64,000 nucleotides of DNA from Acidobacteriota bacterium (GCA_003225295.1 QHYZ01000053.1:1-64000); one strand, 5' to 3'. Numbered from the stretch's first letter, positions 51,610 to 61,146 are shown. Translations and numbers: made by a program. Notes: a model not told the origin generated them from the letters alone.

Positions 51610-52932
51610 ATGAATCGCGCCACCGATCGGATCAAGACTCGGAGAAAATTCCTTCAGATGCTTGGGTCAAGTCCGCTGCTGGCGAGTCCAGGCTTTCTTG
51701 CGCGTTCTTTCCGCAATGTTCTAGCTGCGGGCGAAGTTACCGAGAGGAAGTTTCTTGGCTGGCTCGATTCCTTTCAGCAAAGCGAGGAAGCGATTTCCTC
51801 TCCGGACCAGGCCTTCGGTGTGATGGATTTCGAGTCCGCCGCGCGCAAGACGCTGCCGCCGGCGCATTTTGGCTATCTCGCCACGGGAGTGGACGACGAC
51901 GGAACGGTGCGGGCGAATCGCGAAGGCTATGCGCGTCTCCAAATTCGGGCACGCAGGCTCGTTGATGTCGAAAACATCGACATGTCGGTGAGCTTGTGTG
52001 GCACGAAGTGCCACACGCCGATTGTGCTCTCGCCAGTAAGCGCTCAGAAAGCCTTCCATCCCGAAGGCGAAGTCGCTGTTGCCCGGGCAGCGCGCGCCGA
52101 GGGTCACCTTGTGATGCTCTCCACCGTCGCCACTGCGTCGATCGAGGACGTAACTGCCGCACGAGGCAGTCCGGTGTGGCAGCAACTGTATGCCACGAAC
52201 GTCTGGGAGGTTGGCCGGGCGCTTGTTAAGCGCGCCGAAGCTGCCGGCTCGCCCGCGATCGTCCTCACCGTGGACCTGCAGGAAGGCAGCAACCGCGAGA
52301 CTCTGTTCCGCGCTGAACGTGTGGATAACAGGGAGTGTTCCGCTTGCCATCAGAGCGCCTACACGGGCTTTGCCCGCGGAAGGATTCGAGGAGGCTCCGG
52401 TGGTTTTGCCCAATACGCAGCCCGGAAGCCGATGTTCGATGGCCTCGATCTCTCCAAGGTCACAGCCGTTCACCCCCCGAACCTGAATTGGGATTTCGTG
52501 AAACGACTGCGCGATACCGTGACCGTCAAGCTGCTCCTCAAAGGCATCGTGACGCGCGAAGATGCGCAACTCGCGGTTAAGCACGGTGTGGATGGTCTGA
52601 TGGTCTCGAATCACGGCGGGCGCTCCGAAGAGACCCTTCGCCCCACGATCGAAAGTCTGACCGAAGTGATCGAGGGTGTCGCCGGCAGGATTCCTGTCAT
52701 CGTGGACGGCGGCATCCGGCGCGGCACGGACATTTTCAAAGCCCTCGCGCTCGGCGCGTCAGCGGTCGGCATAGGGCGGCCTTACGCCTGGGGGCTGGCC
52801 GCGTTTGGCCAGTCAGGTGTCGAAGCCGTCCTCGAAATCTTGCGCCGCGAATTTCGCACCATCATGCGGCAGGCCGGCACCATCTCGGTTGACAAGATCA
52901 CCCGTGACTACATTGTTGGCCGTTCGTCTTGA
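51610..52932 (+). CDS. Tat-exported FMN-dependent alpha-hydroxy-acid dehydrogenase with a CxxCH motif
   Basis: 440 residues. The N-terminus has a twin-arginine signal (KTRRKFLQMLG, Arg11-Arg12), so the folded flavoprotein should reach the periplasm. The (S)-2-hydroxy-acid dehydrogenase core is complete: YLATGVDDDGTVRAN, QQLYATN, LTVD, Lys311 (LLLKGI), the catalytic His335 in SNHGGR, and the FMN phosphate site DGGIRRGTDIFKALALGA. In the loop after the fourth strand, where related oxidases have a mobile lid, it carries ECSACHQS: Cys243, Cys246 and His247, a heme c attachment motif. L-lactate or a similar acid is the probable substrate. Covalent heme is inferred from the motif and location only. 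Confidence 0.93.
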   Translation: MNRATDRIKTRRKFLQMLGSSPLLASPGFLARSFRNVLAAGEVTERKFLGWLDSFQQSEEAISSPDQAFGVMDFESAARKTLPPAHFGYLATGVDDDGTVRANREGYARLQIRARRLVDVENIDMSVSLCGTKCHTPIVLSPVSAQKAFHPEGEVAVARAARAEGHLVMLSTVATASIEDVTAARGSPVWQQLYATNVWEVGRALVKRAEAAGSPAIVLTVDLQEGSNRETLFRAERVDNRECSACHQSAYTGFARGRIRGGSGGFAQYAARKPMFDGLDLSKVTAVHPPNLNWDFVKRLRDTVTVKLLLKGIVTREDAQLAVKHGVDGLMVSNHGGRSEETLRPTIESLTEVIEGVAGRIPVIVDGGIRRGTDIFKALALGASAVGIGRPYAWGLAAFGQSGVEAVLEILRREFRTIMRQAGTISVDKITRDYIVGRSS

Positions 52933-52947
52933 TTGCGGGCAGACGTC

Positions 52948-54852
52948 TCACCGCGCCCACAATCGCAGCGCGAGGAGATGCCACGACAAGAGAAAGCCGG
53001 TGAGCACGCAGCAGGCAGAGGAGACCAGGAGAGAGTGAATTCTTACACCGCGGTGGATTTCCTCTTTCGGCACGCGGAGGACCACGACCAACCCGAGGAT
53101 CGACAACAAGGGGAAAAATAATGTTCCGAGGAAGATGCCAGCAGTCCAGGGATTGCAGGAGCCGATTTGCGCGCCGCTGAGTCTCATTAGGCAGAATGGC
53201 ACGATCAATAGCGACAGCGTCGCAAGCAACGGCACGACGCGGACTGACAGGTGACGCACATCCTTCATGGCGCCGACGAGCTTCAAGAAAAGCCAAATAA
53301 GCGCGTAAGGCAATGAAGACACCATGAAAAACAGGCAAAGAGAGAGCAGGGCGATGCGAATCAAGGGCCAGGCGAGGCTGCTCCGCTCGCTGTAAGAAAT
53401 ACTGTCAAGTCCGTTGCTTACGACCGCCATATCACCTAGGTCGGTGACGAAAAAAACCGTCGTGCCCTCGGGTTCCTTCTCCCCGCGGAACAGGGTTTTG
53501 CCGACGTAGAGAAGCGGCTCGGGCCGGCCAAATAGTCCGGACCGGGTAAGCTTGCCGTTGGCCACGCGTATGCGCGTCCCGCCGGTCAGGTCATCCACAA
53601 AAGCAAACAGCTGGCTGCGCGGCGCGCGCGGCGCGTAATACCCCGCGAACATCTCCAGCGCTTTCGCGGGAAGAGTAGTCGCGGGCTGCTGAGGTTTCAG
53701 GGAATCCTTCGAAAGAAAATCAATAGCCAAGCGATTTAAGCTTTCGAGCGCTTGCTGAGTACTATCGTTGTTCAGCAGAATGACGTAACCCCAGTTCTGC
53801 TCCGGCATGTAGCGATACGAAGAAATGAAGCCGTCGATCCCGCCGTCGTGGCCGTGCGTCACCACGCCGCCTTCCACGCTCGAATAATTGCAGAGGCCGT
53901 AGCCAAGCCGCAGGCCGCTTTTAGCTGCCAATGTTGTTTCCGGCGTTTCCATTCGCAAGATCGATTCCGGTTTCACCAGTTGCGCGTCTCCCGCCTTGCC
54001 GCGCCTCAGAAGAAATTGCACGAGCTTGGCCACCTCTCCCGGCGACGCTTTCAGGTCCCCAGCCGGCCGCAGGTAAATGAAGGGAAAGCCAGAGGCCTTC
54101 GGCGGATTGCCCTCGTAGGCAGTCGCAAGCAGGGCTTTGTTTGCCTCGGTGAAGGGATAGTCAGCGTGTTCCATGCCCATCGGCCGCAGAAACATTTCGC
54201 GGATGTACTGGTCGAAAGGCTCTCCCGTGGTTTTCTCGATCAAATACCCTGCAATTGCATTTCCCGGATTCGCGTAGGACATGCGCGTTCCTGGCGGCCA
54301 GCGCACCGTCTGCGGCTCCTGAAAACGCCTGAAAACCTCGATAAGTGAAAAATCGTACCGATCACGTACGTTGTAGACTTCGCTTGGCTCCATGTCGTCG
54401 AAGCCGGCAGTGTGCTCGAGGAGGTTGACGATGCGGACGGGATGAGCTGCCTCCCAGCGATTCTTGAACGGGATTTCCGGTGCGACATCCTGCAACCGGG
54501 CGTAAAGGTTGACCTTTCCTTCTTCTTGCAACTTCAGCAGTGCCAGCGCGACAAATGTCTTGCTGATCGAGCCCACGCGGAATTCCGTGTCGCAACTGAC
54601 GGCACGATTCGCGGCAATATCCGCCTGGCCGATTCCACCGCACCACAGGACCTTGCCATTTGCGATCAGCGCTATTCCTGCCCCCGGTACGTGCTCTTTG
54701 TCGAGAACGTCCTTCATTGTTTTCTTCAATTCCTCGACCGATTTCGGGTGTGCCAGCTCCTCTTTCGGCTGGGCTGTACCCGGGGGAGAGAAGCACGCCA
54801 ACGCTCCCGAAAGGAGAAGTAAAGTGGCGGCGGACCAACCAGCACGGCGCAT
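52948..54852 (-). CDS. Exported serine hydrolase with C-terminal membrane helices
   Basis: 634 residues. Signal peptide AATLLLLSGALACFSPPGTA. The beta-lactamase-like domain (about 40-400) has SISK (Ser-x-x-Lys), YANPGNA and HGHDGG motifs. A beta domain (about 405-490) is followed by four membrane helices (about 515-630). This architecture occurs in penicillin-binding-protein-like enzymes of unknown substrate. It is convergent with the dehydrogenase gene and divergent from the S10 peptidase. Confidence 0.9.
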   Translation of the reverse strand: MRRAGWSAATLLLLSGALACFSPPGTAQPKEELAHPKSVEELKKTMKDVLDKEHVPGAGIALIANGKVLWCGGIGQADIAANRAVSCDTEFRVGSISKTFVALALLKLQEEGKVNLYARLQDVAPEIPFKNRWEAAHPVRIVNLLEHTAGFDDMEPSEVYNVRDRYDFSLIEVFRRFQEPQTVRWPPGTRMSYANPGNAIAGYLIEKTTGEPFDQYIREMFLRPMGMEHADYPFTEANKALLATAYEGNPPKASGFPFIYLRPAGDLKASPGEVAKLVQFLLRRGKAGDAQLVKPESILRMETPETTLAAKSGLRLGYGLCNYSSVEGGVVTHGHDGGIDGFISSYRYMPEQNWGYVILLNNDSTQQALESLNRLAIDFLSKDSLKPQQPATTLPAKALEMFAGYYAPRAPRSQLFAFVDDLTGGTRIRVANGKLTRSGLFGRPEPLLYVGKTLFRGEKEPEGTTVFFVTDLGDMAVVSNGLDSISYSERSSLAWPLIRIALLSLCLFFMVSSLPYALIWLFLKLVGAMKDVRHLSVRVVPLLATLSLLIVPFCLMRLSGAQIGSCNPWTAGIFLGTLFFPLLSILGLVVVLRVPKEEIHRGVRIHSLLVSSACCVLTGFLLSWHLLALRLWAR

Positions 54853-55042
54853 GCGGCGCTCCTAGAGACAAGAGTTACCTTCCTGGGCCGCATTCTAACC
54901 GCGATTTCAAGCCGCGCAATAGGAATCGCCGGGGTGTGTCTCCGGACATTCTGAAGCGATTGACGCTGCGCGCACTCTCGCATACGATGCGGCACGTCGC
55001 TAGTTTGTGTTTTTTTGCCTGCGTGAAGGAGATCTGCTGCCC

Positions 55043-56602
55043 ATGAAGTGTTCCCTTCGCTTTCTATGTTCCGTCGCTTGGCTTCTGCTTGGAGCAAACC
55101 TCTGCTTTGCTCAGCAGCAACAGCCGCCTCAGCCGGAAAAACCAGCGGAGAAGCCGAAAGAAGAAAAGAAGCCGCCCGTTCCGGAGGAAAAAATCGTTCA
55201 GACCAAGCATTCCGTGAAGGTCGGCGGGCAGGAGATCAAATACACGGCCACCGCCGGGACGATCCTCCTGAAGCTCGAAGACGGCACGCCCAAGGCCAGC
55301 ATCTTCTACGTCGCGTATACCAAGGATGACGTTGGCGACGCGAGCCAGCGCCCGCTCACCTTCAGCTTCAATGGCGGCCCGGGTTCCTCGTCGGTGTGGT
55401 TGCATCTTGGCTTATTCGGTCCGCGGCGCGTGCAGATGGGTGATGCCGGCGCGCTTCTTCCGCCGCCCTACAAACTGGTCGACAACGACGTGTCGCTCCT
55501 GGACATCAGCGACCTCGTCTTCATCGACCCCGTTTCGACGGGATACAGCCGTGCCGTTCCGGGCGAAGCGCCCAAGCAATTTCATGGCGTCGAGGAAGAC
55601 GTGCAGTCCGTGGCGGATTTCATCCGCCTGTATACAACTCGCAACAAGCGTTGGTCGTCGCCGAAATTTCTTAGCGGGGAAAGCTACGGCACGACCCGAG
55701 CCGCGGGACTTTCCGGCTATCTCCAGCAGCGCTACGGGATGTATCTCAACGGCATTGTTCTGATTTCTGCGATCCTGAATTTCGAGACGGCGGAATTCGA
55801 CACCGGCAATGACCTACCGTACATTCTTTTTCTACCCACTTACACGGCGATCGCCTGGTATCACAAGAAACTCCCTGCAGACTTGCAAGGTGATTTGCAA
55901 AAAGCCATCGAGGAATCGCGCAAGTTTGCCGTTGGCGAGTACACGGACGCGCTTATGGTTGGCGACGCTCTACCAGCCACCAGGCGTAGCGAGATCACGC
56001 AGAAGCTCGCGCGGCTGACCGGCCTCTCGCCGGATTACATCGACCGCACGAAATTGCGCATCGAGATCATGCGCTTCACGAAGGAACTGCTACGCAACGA
56101 GCGCCGCACGATCGGCCGAATCGACGCGCGCTTCACGGGCATCGATCGCGATGCCGCCGGAGAAGAGCCGGAGTTCGATCCCAGCATCGCGGCCATCATG
56201 GGGCCGTATTCGGGTATGCTGAACGACTACGCGCGCAATGATCTTAAATTCGACAGCGATTTGCCGTACGAAGTGCTGACCGGGCGCGTGCGGCCGTGGA
56301 ATTACGCGCCGTATGAAAACCGCTACGTCAACGTGGCGGAGACCCTACGCAAGGCCATGACGCAAAATCCGTTCCTGCATGTTTTCGTCGCGAAGGGTTA
56401 CTACGACTTGGCCACGCCGTTTTTTGCCGCGGACTACACCTTCGATCATCTCGGCCTGGACCCAACGCTACGAGGTCATCTCAGCGGTGCTTATTACGAA
56501 GCCGGCCATATGATGTACGTCCACTCAGCGTCGCTGGCCAAACTCAAAGCTGATATCGCGCAGTTTATCAAATCGAGTACGGCGGCGAATCCGGCAAAAT
56601 GA
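55043..56602 (+). CDS. Exported serine carboxypeptidase (S10 family)
   Basis: 519 residues from the ATG preceded by AAGGAGAT. The signal peptide ends near ANLCFAQQQQ and is followed by a Pro/Lys/Glu-rich linker. Family motifs are complete: FSFNGGPGSSSVWLHLGLFG, the nucleophile SGESYGTTRAAGL, the Asp in KGYYDLATPF, and the His in YEAGHMMYVH. S10 enzymes cut single residues from peptide C-termini at acidic pH. The stop codon overlaps the cstA start (ATGA), so peptide digestion and uptake are likely coupled. Confidence 0.94.
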   Translation: MKCSLRFLCSVAWLLLGANLCFAQQQQPPQPEKPAEKPKEEKKPPVPEEKIVQTKHSVKVGGQEIKYTATAGTILLKLEDGTPKASIFYVAYTKDDVGDASQRPLTFSFNGGPGSSSVWLHLGLFGPRRVQMGDAGALLPPPYKLVDNDVSLLDISDLVFIDPVSTGYSRAVPGEAPKQFHGVEEDVQSVADFIRLYTTRNKRWSSPKFLSGESYGTTRAAGLSGYLQQRYGMYLNGIVLISAILNFETAEFDTGNDLPYILFLPTYTAIAWYHKKLPADLQGDLQKAIEESRKFAVGEYTDALMVGDALPATRRSEITQKLARLTGLSPDYIDRTKLRIEIMRFTKELLRNERRTIGRIDARFTGIDRDAAGEEPEFDPSIAAIMGPYSGMLNDYARNDLKFDSDLPYEVLTGRVRPWNYAPYENRYVNVAETLRKAMTQNPFLHVFVAKGYYDLATPFFAADYTFDHLGLDPTLRGHLSGAYYEAGHMMYVHSASLAKLKADIAQFIKSSTAANPAK

Positions 56603-58686
56603 AGCGCATCTCCAGCATCGCCGTCTGGATAGCCATTGCGGCGCTGGGCGCCGGCGCGCTAGGCTCCATCGCACTGCATCGCGGTGAGCAGCTGAATGCC
56701 ACTTGGTTTGTGATCGCGGCGGTGTCCTGCTATCTTGCCGCTTTCCGGCTCTACTCCGCTTTTGTCGCCGCCAAGGTTCTTGCGCTCGATGACACACGCG
56801 CCACTCCCTGTGAACGCCACGACGACGGCCGCGACTTCGTGCCCACCAACAAATGGGTTCTCTTCGGCCACCATTTCGCCGCTATCGCGGGACCCGGCCC
56901 GCTCGTCGGACCGACGCTCGCCGCGCAGTTCGGCTATTTGCCCGGTACGCTCTGGTTGATTGCCGGCGCTGCGTTGGCTGGTTGTGTGCAGGATTTTGTC
57001 ATTCTCTTTTGCTCGATTCGCCGCGATGGAAAATCGCTCGGCCAGATGGCGCGCGAAGAGGTCAGCGAACGCGGCGGCTTCATCGCGCAACTCGCGGTGC
57101 TGGCGATCATGACCATTCTTCTCGCCGTGATTGGGCTCGTCGTGGTGAATGCCCTCAAGTCCTCTCCATGGGCCACCTTCACGTTGGCGATGACCATTCC
57201 CATCGCCTTGCTTCTGGGTCTGTATCTGCGCTTCCTCCGACCCGGCCGCGTCCTGGAAGCTTCGGTCATGGGAGTGGCGCTGGTTCTTTTGGTGGTGGTG
57301 GCGGGGCAGTGGGTGGCCGATTCTCCTTCCTGGTCTCGGGTATTTACTCTGAGCGGCATAGCGCTTGCCGTTGCCATCATTGTGTATGGCTTCGCGGCAT
57401 CCGCCTTGCCGGTCTGGTTGCTGCTCGCTCCGCGCGACTATCTCAGTGCTTTCATCAAGGCAGGCGCCATTTTTTCTCTTGCCACCGGCATCCTTTTTGT
57501 TCGGCCCCAAGTCTTAATGCCGCCGCTTACGCGCTTCATCGACGGCAGCGGCCCGGTCTTTGCCGGAAAGATTTTCCCATTTTGCTTCATTACCATTGCG
57601 TGTGGCGCGATCAGCGGATTCCACTCGTTGATCTCCTCCGGCACCACGCCGAAGATGATCCTTCGCGAAAGCCACGCTCGTTTCATTGGCTACGGCGCCA
57701 TGCTGCTCGAGTCGTTTGTCGGCGTGATGGCCATGGTCGCCGCGTGCGCCATGCCGCCGGGCGTGTATTTCGCGATCAACAGCCCCTCCAGTATTGTCGG
57801 CGGAACTGGAGACGCCGCTGCCGCAACCATCAGCGGCTGGGGCTATCCGCTGCAAGCGCAAACCATGATCGACCTGGCCCACAGGGTCGGCGAGATCACG
57901 CTTTGGAATCGCGCCGGCGGCGCGCCTTCGCTGGCTGTGGGCATGGCGCAAATTTTCTCCAGCACCATCGGCGGCGAACGGCTCCTCAGCATCTGGTACC
58001 ACTTCGCGATCATGTTCGAAGCGCTTTTTATTCTTACGGTGCTCGACGCGGGCACGCGCGTGGGGCGCTTTATGGTTCAAGATCTCGGCGGCCGCGCCTG
58101 GAAGCCCTTCGGCCGCACTGGCTGGATGCCTGGCATCTTGCTGTCCAGCGCCATCATCGTCGCCTTGTGGGGCTACTTTCTTTATCAAGGCGTTGTCGAC
58201 CCGCTGGGCGGAATCAATTCGCTCTGGCCGCTCTTCGGCATCTCGAATCAATTGCTTGCGGCCGTGGCGCTCGTGGTTGCCACCACCATCCTGATGAAAA
58301 TGGGCCGGCTCCGCTGGATCTGGGTGACGCTGCTACCCATGGTCTGGCTCGTCATTATTACCATGACCGCGAGCTACCAGAAAATCTTCGATGCAAATCC
58401 CCGCATCGGGTTTCTTGCCAACGCCAATGTCCTGGCGGCCGAAATTGCAGCCGGAAGAATTCCCGCCGCGAAAATTGCCGAAACGCAGCGCCTTATTTTT
58501 AACCAGCGCCTCGATGCCGCGGTAACCGGTGTTCTTGCCGCTATGATCCTCGTTCTGATTGTCGAAGCGCTTGCGCAGTGGTACTCGATTCTCAGTCGCG
58601 GCACAAAACCTGTGCTTCATGAATCACCCTACGTTGCCACGCGGTGGGCCGCAGACTACTCCGGCGCCGCCCACGGAGACGACTGA
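56599..58686 (+). CDS. cstA: Carbon starvation protein CstA (peptide/pyruvate transporter)
   Basis: 695 residues with about 16 membrane helices. Family motifs: KWVLFGHHFAAIAGPGPLVG, PTLAAQFGYLPGTLWL, then SGFHSLISSGTTPKMI and the GAMLLESFVGVMAMVAACA helix. CstA proteins take up peptides or pyruvate during carbon starvation. It overlaps the S10 peptidase gene by 4 bases upstream and the ybdD-like gene by 1 base downstream, forming a tight three-gene unit. Confidence 0.96.
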   Translation: MKRISSIAVWIAIAALGAGALGSIALHRGEQLNATWFVIAAVSCYLAAFRLYSAFVAAKVLALDDTRATPCERHDDGRDFVPTNKWVLFGHHFAAIAGPGPLVGPTLAAQFGYLPGTLWLIAGAALAGCVQDFVILFCSIRRDGKSLGQMAREEVSERGGFIAQLAVLAIMTILLAVIGLVVVNALKSSPWATFTLAMTIPIALLLGLYLRFLRPGRVLEASVMGVALVLLVVVAGQWVADSPSWSRVFTLSGIALAVAIIVYGFAASALPVWLLLAPRDYLSAFIKAGAIFSLATGILFVRPQVLMPPLTRFIDGSGPVFAGKIFPFCFITIACGAISGFHSLISSGTTPKMILRESHARFIGYGAMLLESFVGVMAMVAACAMPPGVYFAINSPSSIVGGTGDAAAATISGWGYPLQAQTMIDLAHRVGEITLWNRAGGAPSLAVGMAQIFSSTIGGERLLSIWYHFAIMFEALFILTVLDAGTRVGRFMVQDLGGRAWKPFGRTGWMPGILLSSAIIVALWGYFLYQGVVDPLGGINSLWPLFGISNQLLAAVALVVATTILMKMGRLRWIWVTLLPMVWLVIITMTASYQKIFDANPRIGFLANANVLAAEIAAGRIPAAKIAETQRLIFNQRLDAAVTGVLAAMILVLIVEALAQWYSILSRGTKPVLHESPYVATRWAADYSGAAHGDD

Positions 58687-58886
58687 TGAAACATGCCGCA
58701 AGACCTACATCGCGTTTCTTGCGACGCTTCTGGCGCGGCCTTCGCGAATGGTGCGGAGATGCGGCCTACGAAAGCTATCTTCGTTCGAAAGCCAGGCAGT
58801 CTGCTTCGTGTCGCACCCTCACGCCGGCCGAGTTCTACATCGAGCAGCTGGACCGCCGTTATTCCCGCCCTAACCGCTGCTGCTGA
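58686..58886 (+). CDS. ybdD: YbdD/YjiX-like small protein (DUF466), CstA partner
   Basis: 66 residues starting at ATG 58686, whose A is the last base of the cstA stop (TGATG). The sequence contains WCGDAAYESYLRSKA and LTPAEFYIEQLDRRYS, and ends NRCC, as E. coli YbdD and YjiX do (they end in a conserved Cys pair). These proteins are found next to cstA/btsT genes in many bacteria and are needed for transporter function in some. The frame can be extended upstream, but only inside cstA. Confidence 0.9.
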   Translation: MKHAARPTSRFLRRFWRGLREWCGDAAYESYLRSKARQSASCRTLTPAEFYIEQLDRRYSRPNRCC

Positions 58887-59070
58887 AAACTGCTGAAACT
58901 CTTTTCTTGCCGATGCCGTCCGCCAGTCATACAATCGGTCCAACCCAGTCTTATCTTTACTAATGCTAACGGTAGGGACGGTAGGGGTCTTGATTCCCTT
59001 GGGTCTGGAGGAATAGACTTGCAGTAATCCCGGTTGGGCCACTTTCCCGAACGTTTCGAATGGAGGAACC

Positions 59071-59808
59071 ATGCGACGCATGCCTCGTCTGCTCTTGCTT
59101 CTTCTCCTTGCGCTTTCTGCCATCCTCATCTACTTGACATCGCCTGCGCAGGAGAAATCTTCAAAACCAGATTTTGACATGACCGCCAGCTACATCGAAG
59201 CCTGCAGCTGCGACATGTTCTGTCCCTGCTACTTCAACACTCATTCCACAAATCATATGGGTGAGCATCACATGGATGAACATTTTTGCCGGGCTAACTT
59301 GGTCCTCAAAGTGGACAAGGGCTTTTACAAAGACACCAAGCTGGATGGCGCCAAGGTCTGGATCGTCACCGACCTGGGCAGCGATTGGAGCACCGGCAAG
59401 GACTCCTGGTTGGTGGTGAACTTCGATCCCAGCGTCAGCAAGGAGCAGCAGGACGCACTTGGCGACATCCTCGGCCAGCTTTATCCGATTCCCTGGCAGA
59501 AAAAGGCCGTGGACACCGCTGCGTTCTCATGGAATGTGGACACGAAGGATGGCGTGGCTCACGCCAAGATGAACAATGGCAAGGGCGAGGTCATTCTGGA
59601 GCGCGTCAATGGCAATGATGCCCATCACGAAGTCGTCATGCACAACTTGAAATACTGGGGGGCGCAGTCCAATGACGGCTTCCGCATGTGGAAGAACAAG
59701 CACGAAGCCTTCGAGGGCGACGGCCACAAGTTTTCCTACGACGGGACCAATGGGTTCCTGATCACCATCCACTTTTCTGGAAATGCAAAGCCCGCCTCGG
59801 CGGACTGA
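59071..59808 (+). CDS. Exported DUF1326 protein
   Basis: 245 residues. The start follows GGAGG. A signal peptide (LLLLLLLALSAILIYLTSPAQ) is followed by the DUF1326 domain: ASYIEACSCDMFCPCYFNTH, then FCRANLVLKVDKGFY, and VNFDPSVSKEQQDALGDILG. The Cys-x-Cys and Cys-Pro-Cys clusters and a His-rich stretch (MGEHHMDEHFC) look like a metal site. Function unknown. Cys-rich exported proteins like this may be oxidised or metallated outside the cytoplasm. Confidence 0.9.
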   Translation: MRRMPRLLLLLLLALSAILIYLTSPAQEKSSKPDFDMTASYIEACSCDMFCPCYFNTHSTNHMGEHHMDEHFCRANLVLKVDKGFYKDTKLDGAKVWIVTDLGSDWSTGKDSWLVVNFDPSVSKEQQDALGDILGQLYPIPWQKKAVDTAAFSWNVDTKDGVAHAKMNNGKGEVILERVNGNDAHHEVVMHNLKYWGAQSNDGFRMWKNKHEAFEGDGHKFSYDGTNGFLITIHFSGNAKPASAD

Positions 59809-59828
59809 TCTTCGGCCCGAATCATTCT

Positions 59829-59868
59829 AAGCAGCCGCGCTTGGACTTCTGACAAAGCGGGGCTGCTT
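59829..59868. terminator. Bidirectional terminator between DUF1326 and saccharopine-dehydrogenase-like genes
   Basis: AAGCAGCC pairs with GGCTGCTT, and the inner CGCTT with AAGCG, around a 12-base loop. It lies between two convergent genes (stops at 59808 and 59871). Confidence 0.7.
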
Positions 59869-59870
59869 GG

Positions 59871-61052
59871 CTAGAATTCTTCGTCGTCTTCACTGTTGTG
59901 TCTTAGTACGGTGGTCTTGTGTTTGACACGGATGTTGTGGTTGCGGATTCCGGCGAGGATGGCCCGGCGGGTTTCGGCAGGCAGCATCTCCGGCGCAAAG
60001 ACCCCCGCGAGATCCCGGGGGAGATATTTGATGAAAAGTGCCGCGATGTGCGCCGTCGCGAAGGCTACCGGCGTCGTATACCGTCCTTGCTGCCGAATCT
60101 GATAGAGCGTGGGAAACGTGCAATCGCTGCGCATCAGCAGCTGCTGGTCTTCTTTCTTGCCGCGCTTCATTCCCTTTACCAGCGTGGCCGCAGCAAAACG
60201 AGCGTTCTGTAGAATCCCCTGGCGAATCAGCTTGGCAATCATGCGAGGAGAAGAAGTCTCAGGAAAATGATGTCGGGCCATCCCGCGTGAGCGGGAAAGT
60301 CTTCCCTGCTTGTGCCAGCGCCGCAGCCGGTCAATCTCATTCCCGCCGATTTTTACGTCCAGATCCATCATCGGTATGAAACGGGGCAGTGTGGCTACTT
60401 CATCTTGGGCCGCAAGCACGACACGCGCGCTCCCGATGGGATCAGCAAATCGAAATTTCTCAATCTCCGAAAAGCGCTTGCCCAGTTGAAACTTTCCGCT
60501 TCGGTAGATCTGCGGGTGGGAGACGGCCTCGTCGAAGGAAACTTCCGGTGACCATTGGGATATCGGGTCGTCGCTCTCGGTGCTCTCGTACAGACGGATG
60601 TGCACTGCCGCGACTTCGTCGAGGAGGTCGGCAGCGCGTTTCACGAGCAAATTCGTCAAGCCTGGGGCCGCACCGGTGTTGATCAGTGCCGTGCGATTCT
60701 TCTCCTCGAATTTCTTTACATAGCGGAACTGCTCGGCTCGAAAGGGATGGCGGGTAAGGTGGGAACTCAGGTCCACATAATGCGCGCGCAGCCGCAGCGC
60801 CGCGCGCAAGACAATCTCATTGAAGACTGAAGCCGAAGCATTGACGATGAGCTGGCAGCCCTTCGCGGCCTTCACGATTCCGCGCAGATTTCGCGCGTTC
60901 ACCTCGGTTACCGCGATGGTGCTTTTCTTGCCCAGGAAGCGCCGCGCGCGCTGCGGATCGCGGTCGCCGCACCAGACCGTATGTCCTTGCCGCTCCAGCA
61001 ACTGTGCGAGAAGGGAGCCGGTCGCTCCGGCCCCCAAAACGAAGATCCGCAT
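59871..61052 (-). CDS. Saccharopine dehydrogenase-like oxidoreductase
   Basis: 393 residues. The N-terminus has the nucleotide-binding motif GAGATGSLLAQLLERQGHTV. The sequence QLIVNASASVFNEIVLRAAL, then AHYVDLSS and NTGAAPGLTNLLVKRAA, match the saccharopine dehydrogenase / trans-enoyl reductase group (PF03435). The substrate is unknown; relatives act on amino acids, polyamines or lipids. It is divergent from the moaA promoter. Confidence 0.88.
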   Translation of the reverse strand: MRIFVLGAGATGSLLAQLLERQGHTVWCGDRDPQRARRFLGKKSTIAVTEVNARNLRGIVKAAKGCQLIVNASASVFNEIVLRAALRLRAHYVDLSSHLTRHPFRAEQFRYVKKFEEKNRTALINTGAAPGLTNLLVKRAADLLDEVAAVHIRLYESTESDDPISQWSPEVSFDEAVSHPQIYRSGKFQLGKRFSEIEKFRFADPIGSARVVLAAQDEVATLPRFIPMMDLDVKIGGNEIDRLRRWHKQGRLSRSRGMARHHFPETSSPRMIAKLIRQGILQNARFAAATLVKGMKRGKKEDQQLLMRSDCTFPTLYQIRQQGRYTTPVAFATAHIAALFIKYLPRDLAGVFAPEMLPAETRRAILAGIRNHNIRVKHKTTVLRHNSEDDEEF

Positions 61053-61117
61053 GGCGTGGCCAAAACTCTATCACAATCCGAGAGGCCTCTTCGGCTGGCG
61101 TTTGGTGTTAGCCCCAA

Positions 61118-61146
61118 TTGCACCCCTCGGGCCTGAAGCGTACACT
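61118..61146 (+). promoter_or_regulatory. Candidate promoter of the moaA leader
   Basis: TTGCAC (61118-61123) and TACACT (61141-61146) with a 17-base spacer. Transcription would begin near 61153, exactly where the riboswitch homology starts. Confidence 0.5.

Noticed and set aside
58686-58886. C-terminal Cys-Cys of the YbdD-like protein as Cys-selenocysteine
   Set aside because: Both codons are ordinary cysteine codons followed by a normal stop; selenocysteine variants occur in some relatives, but not here.
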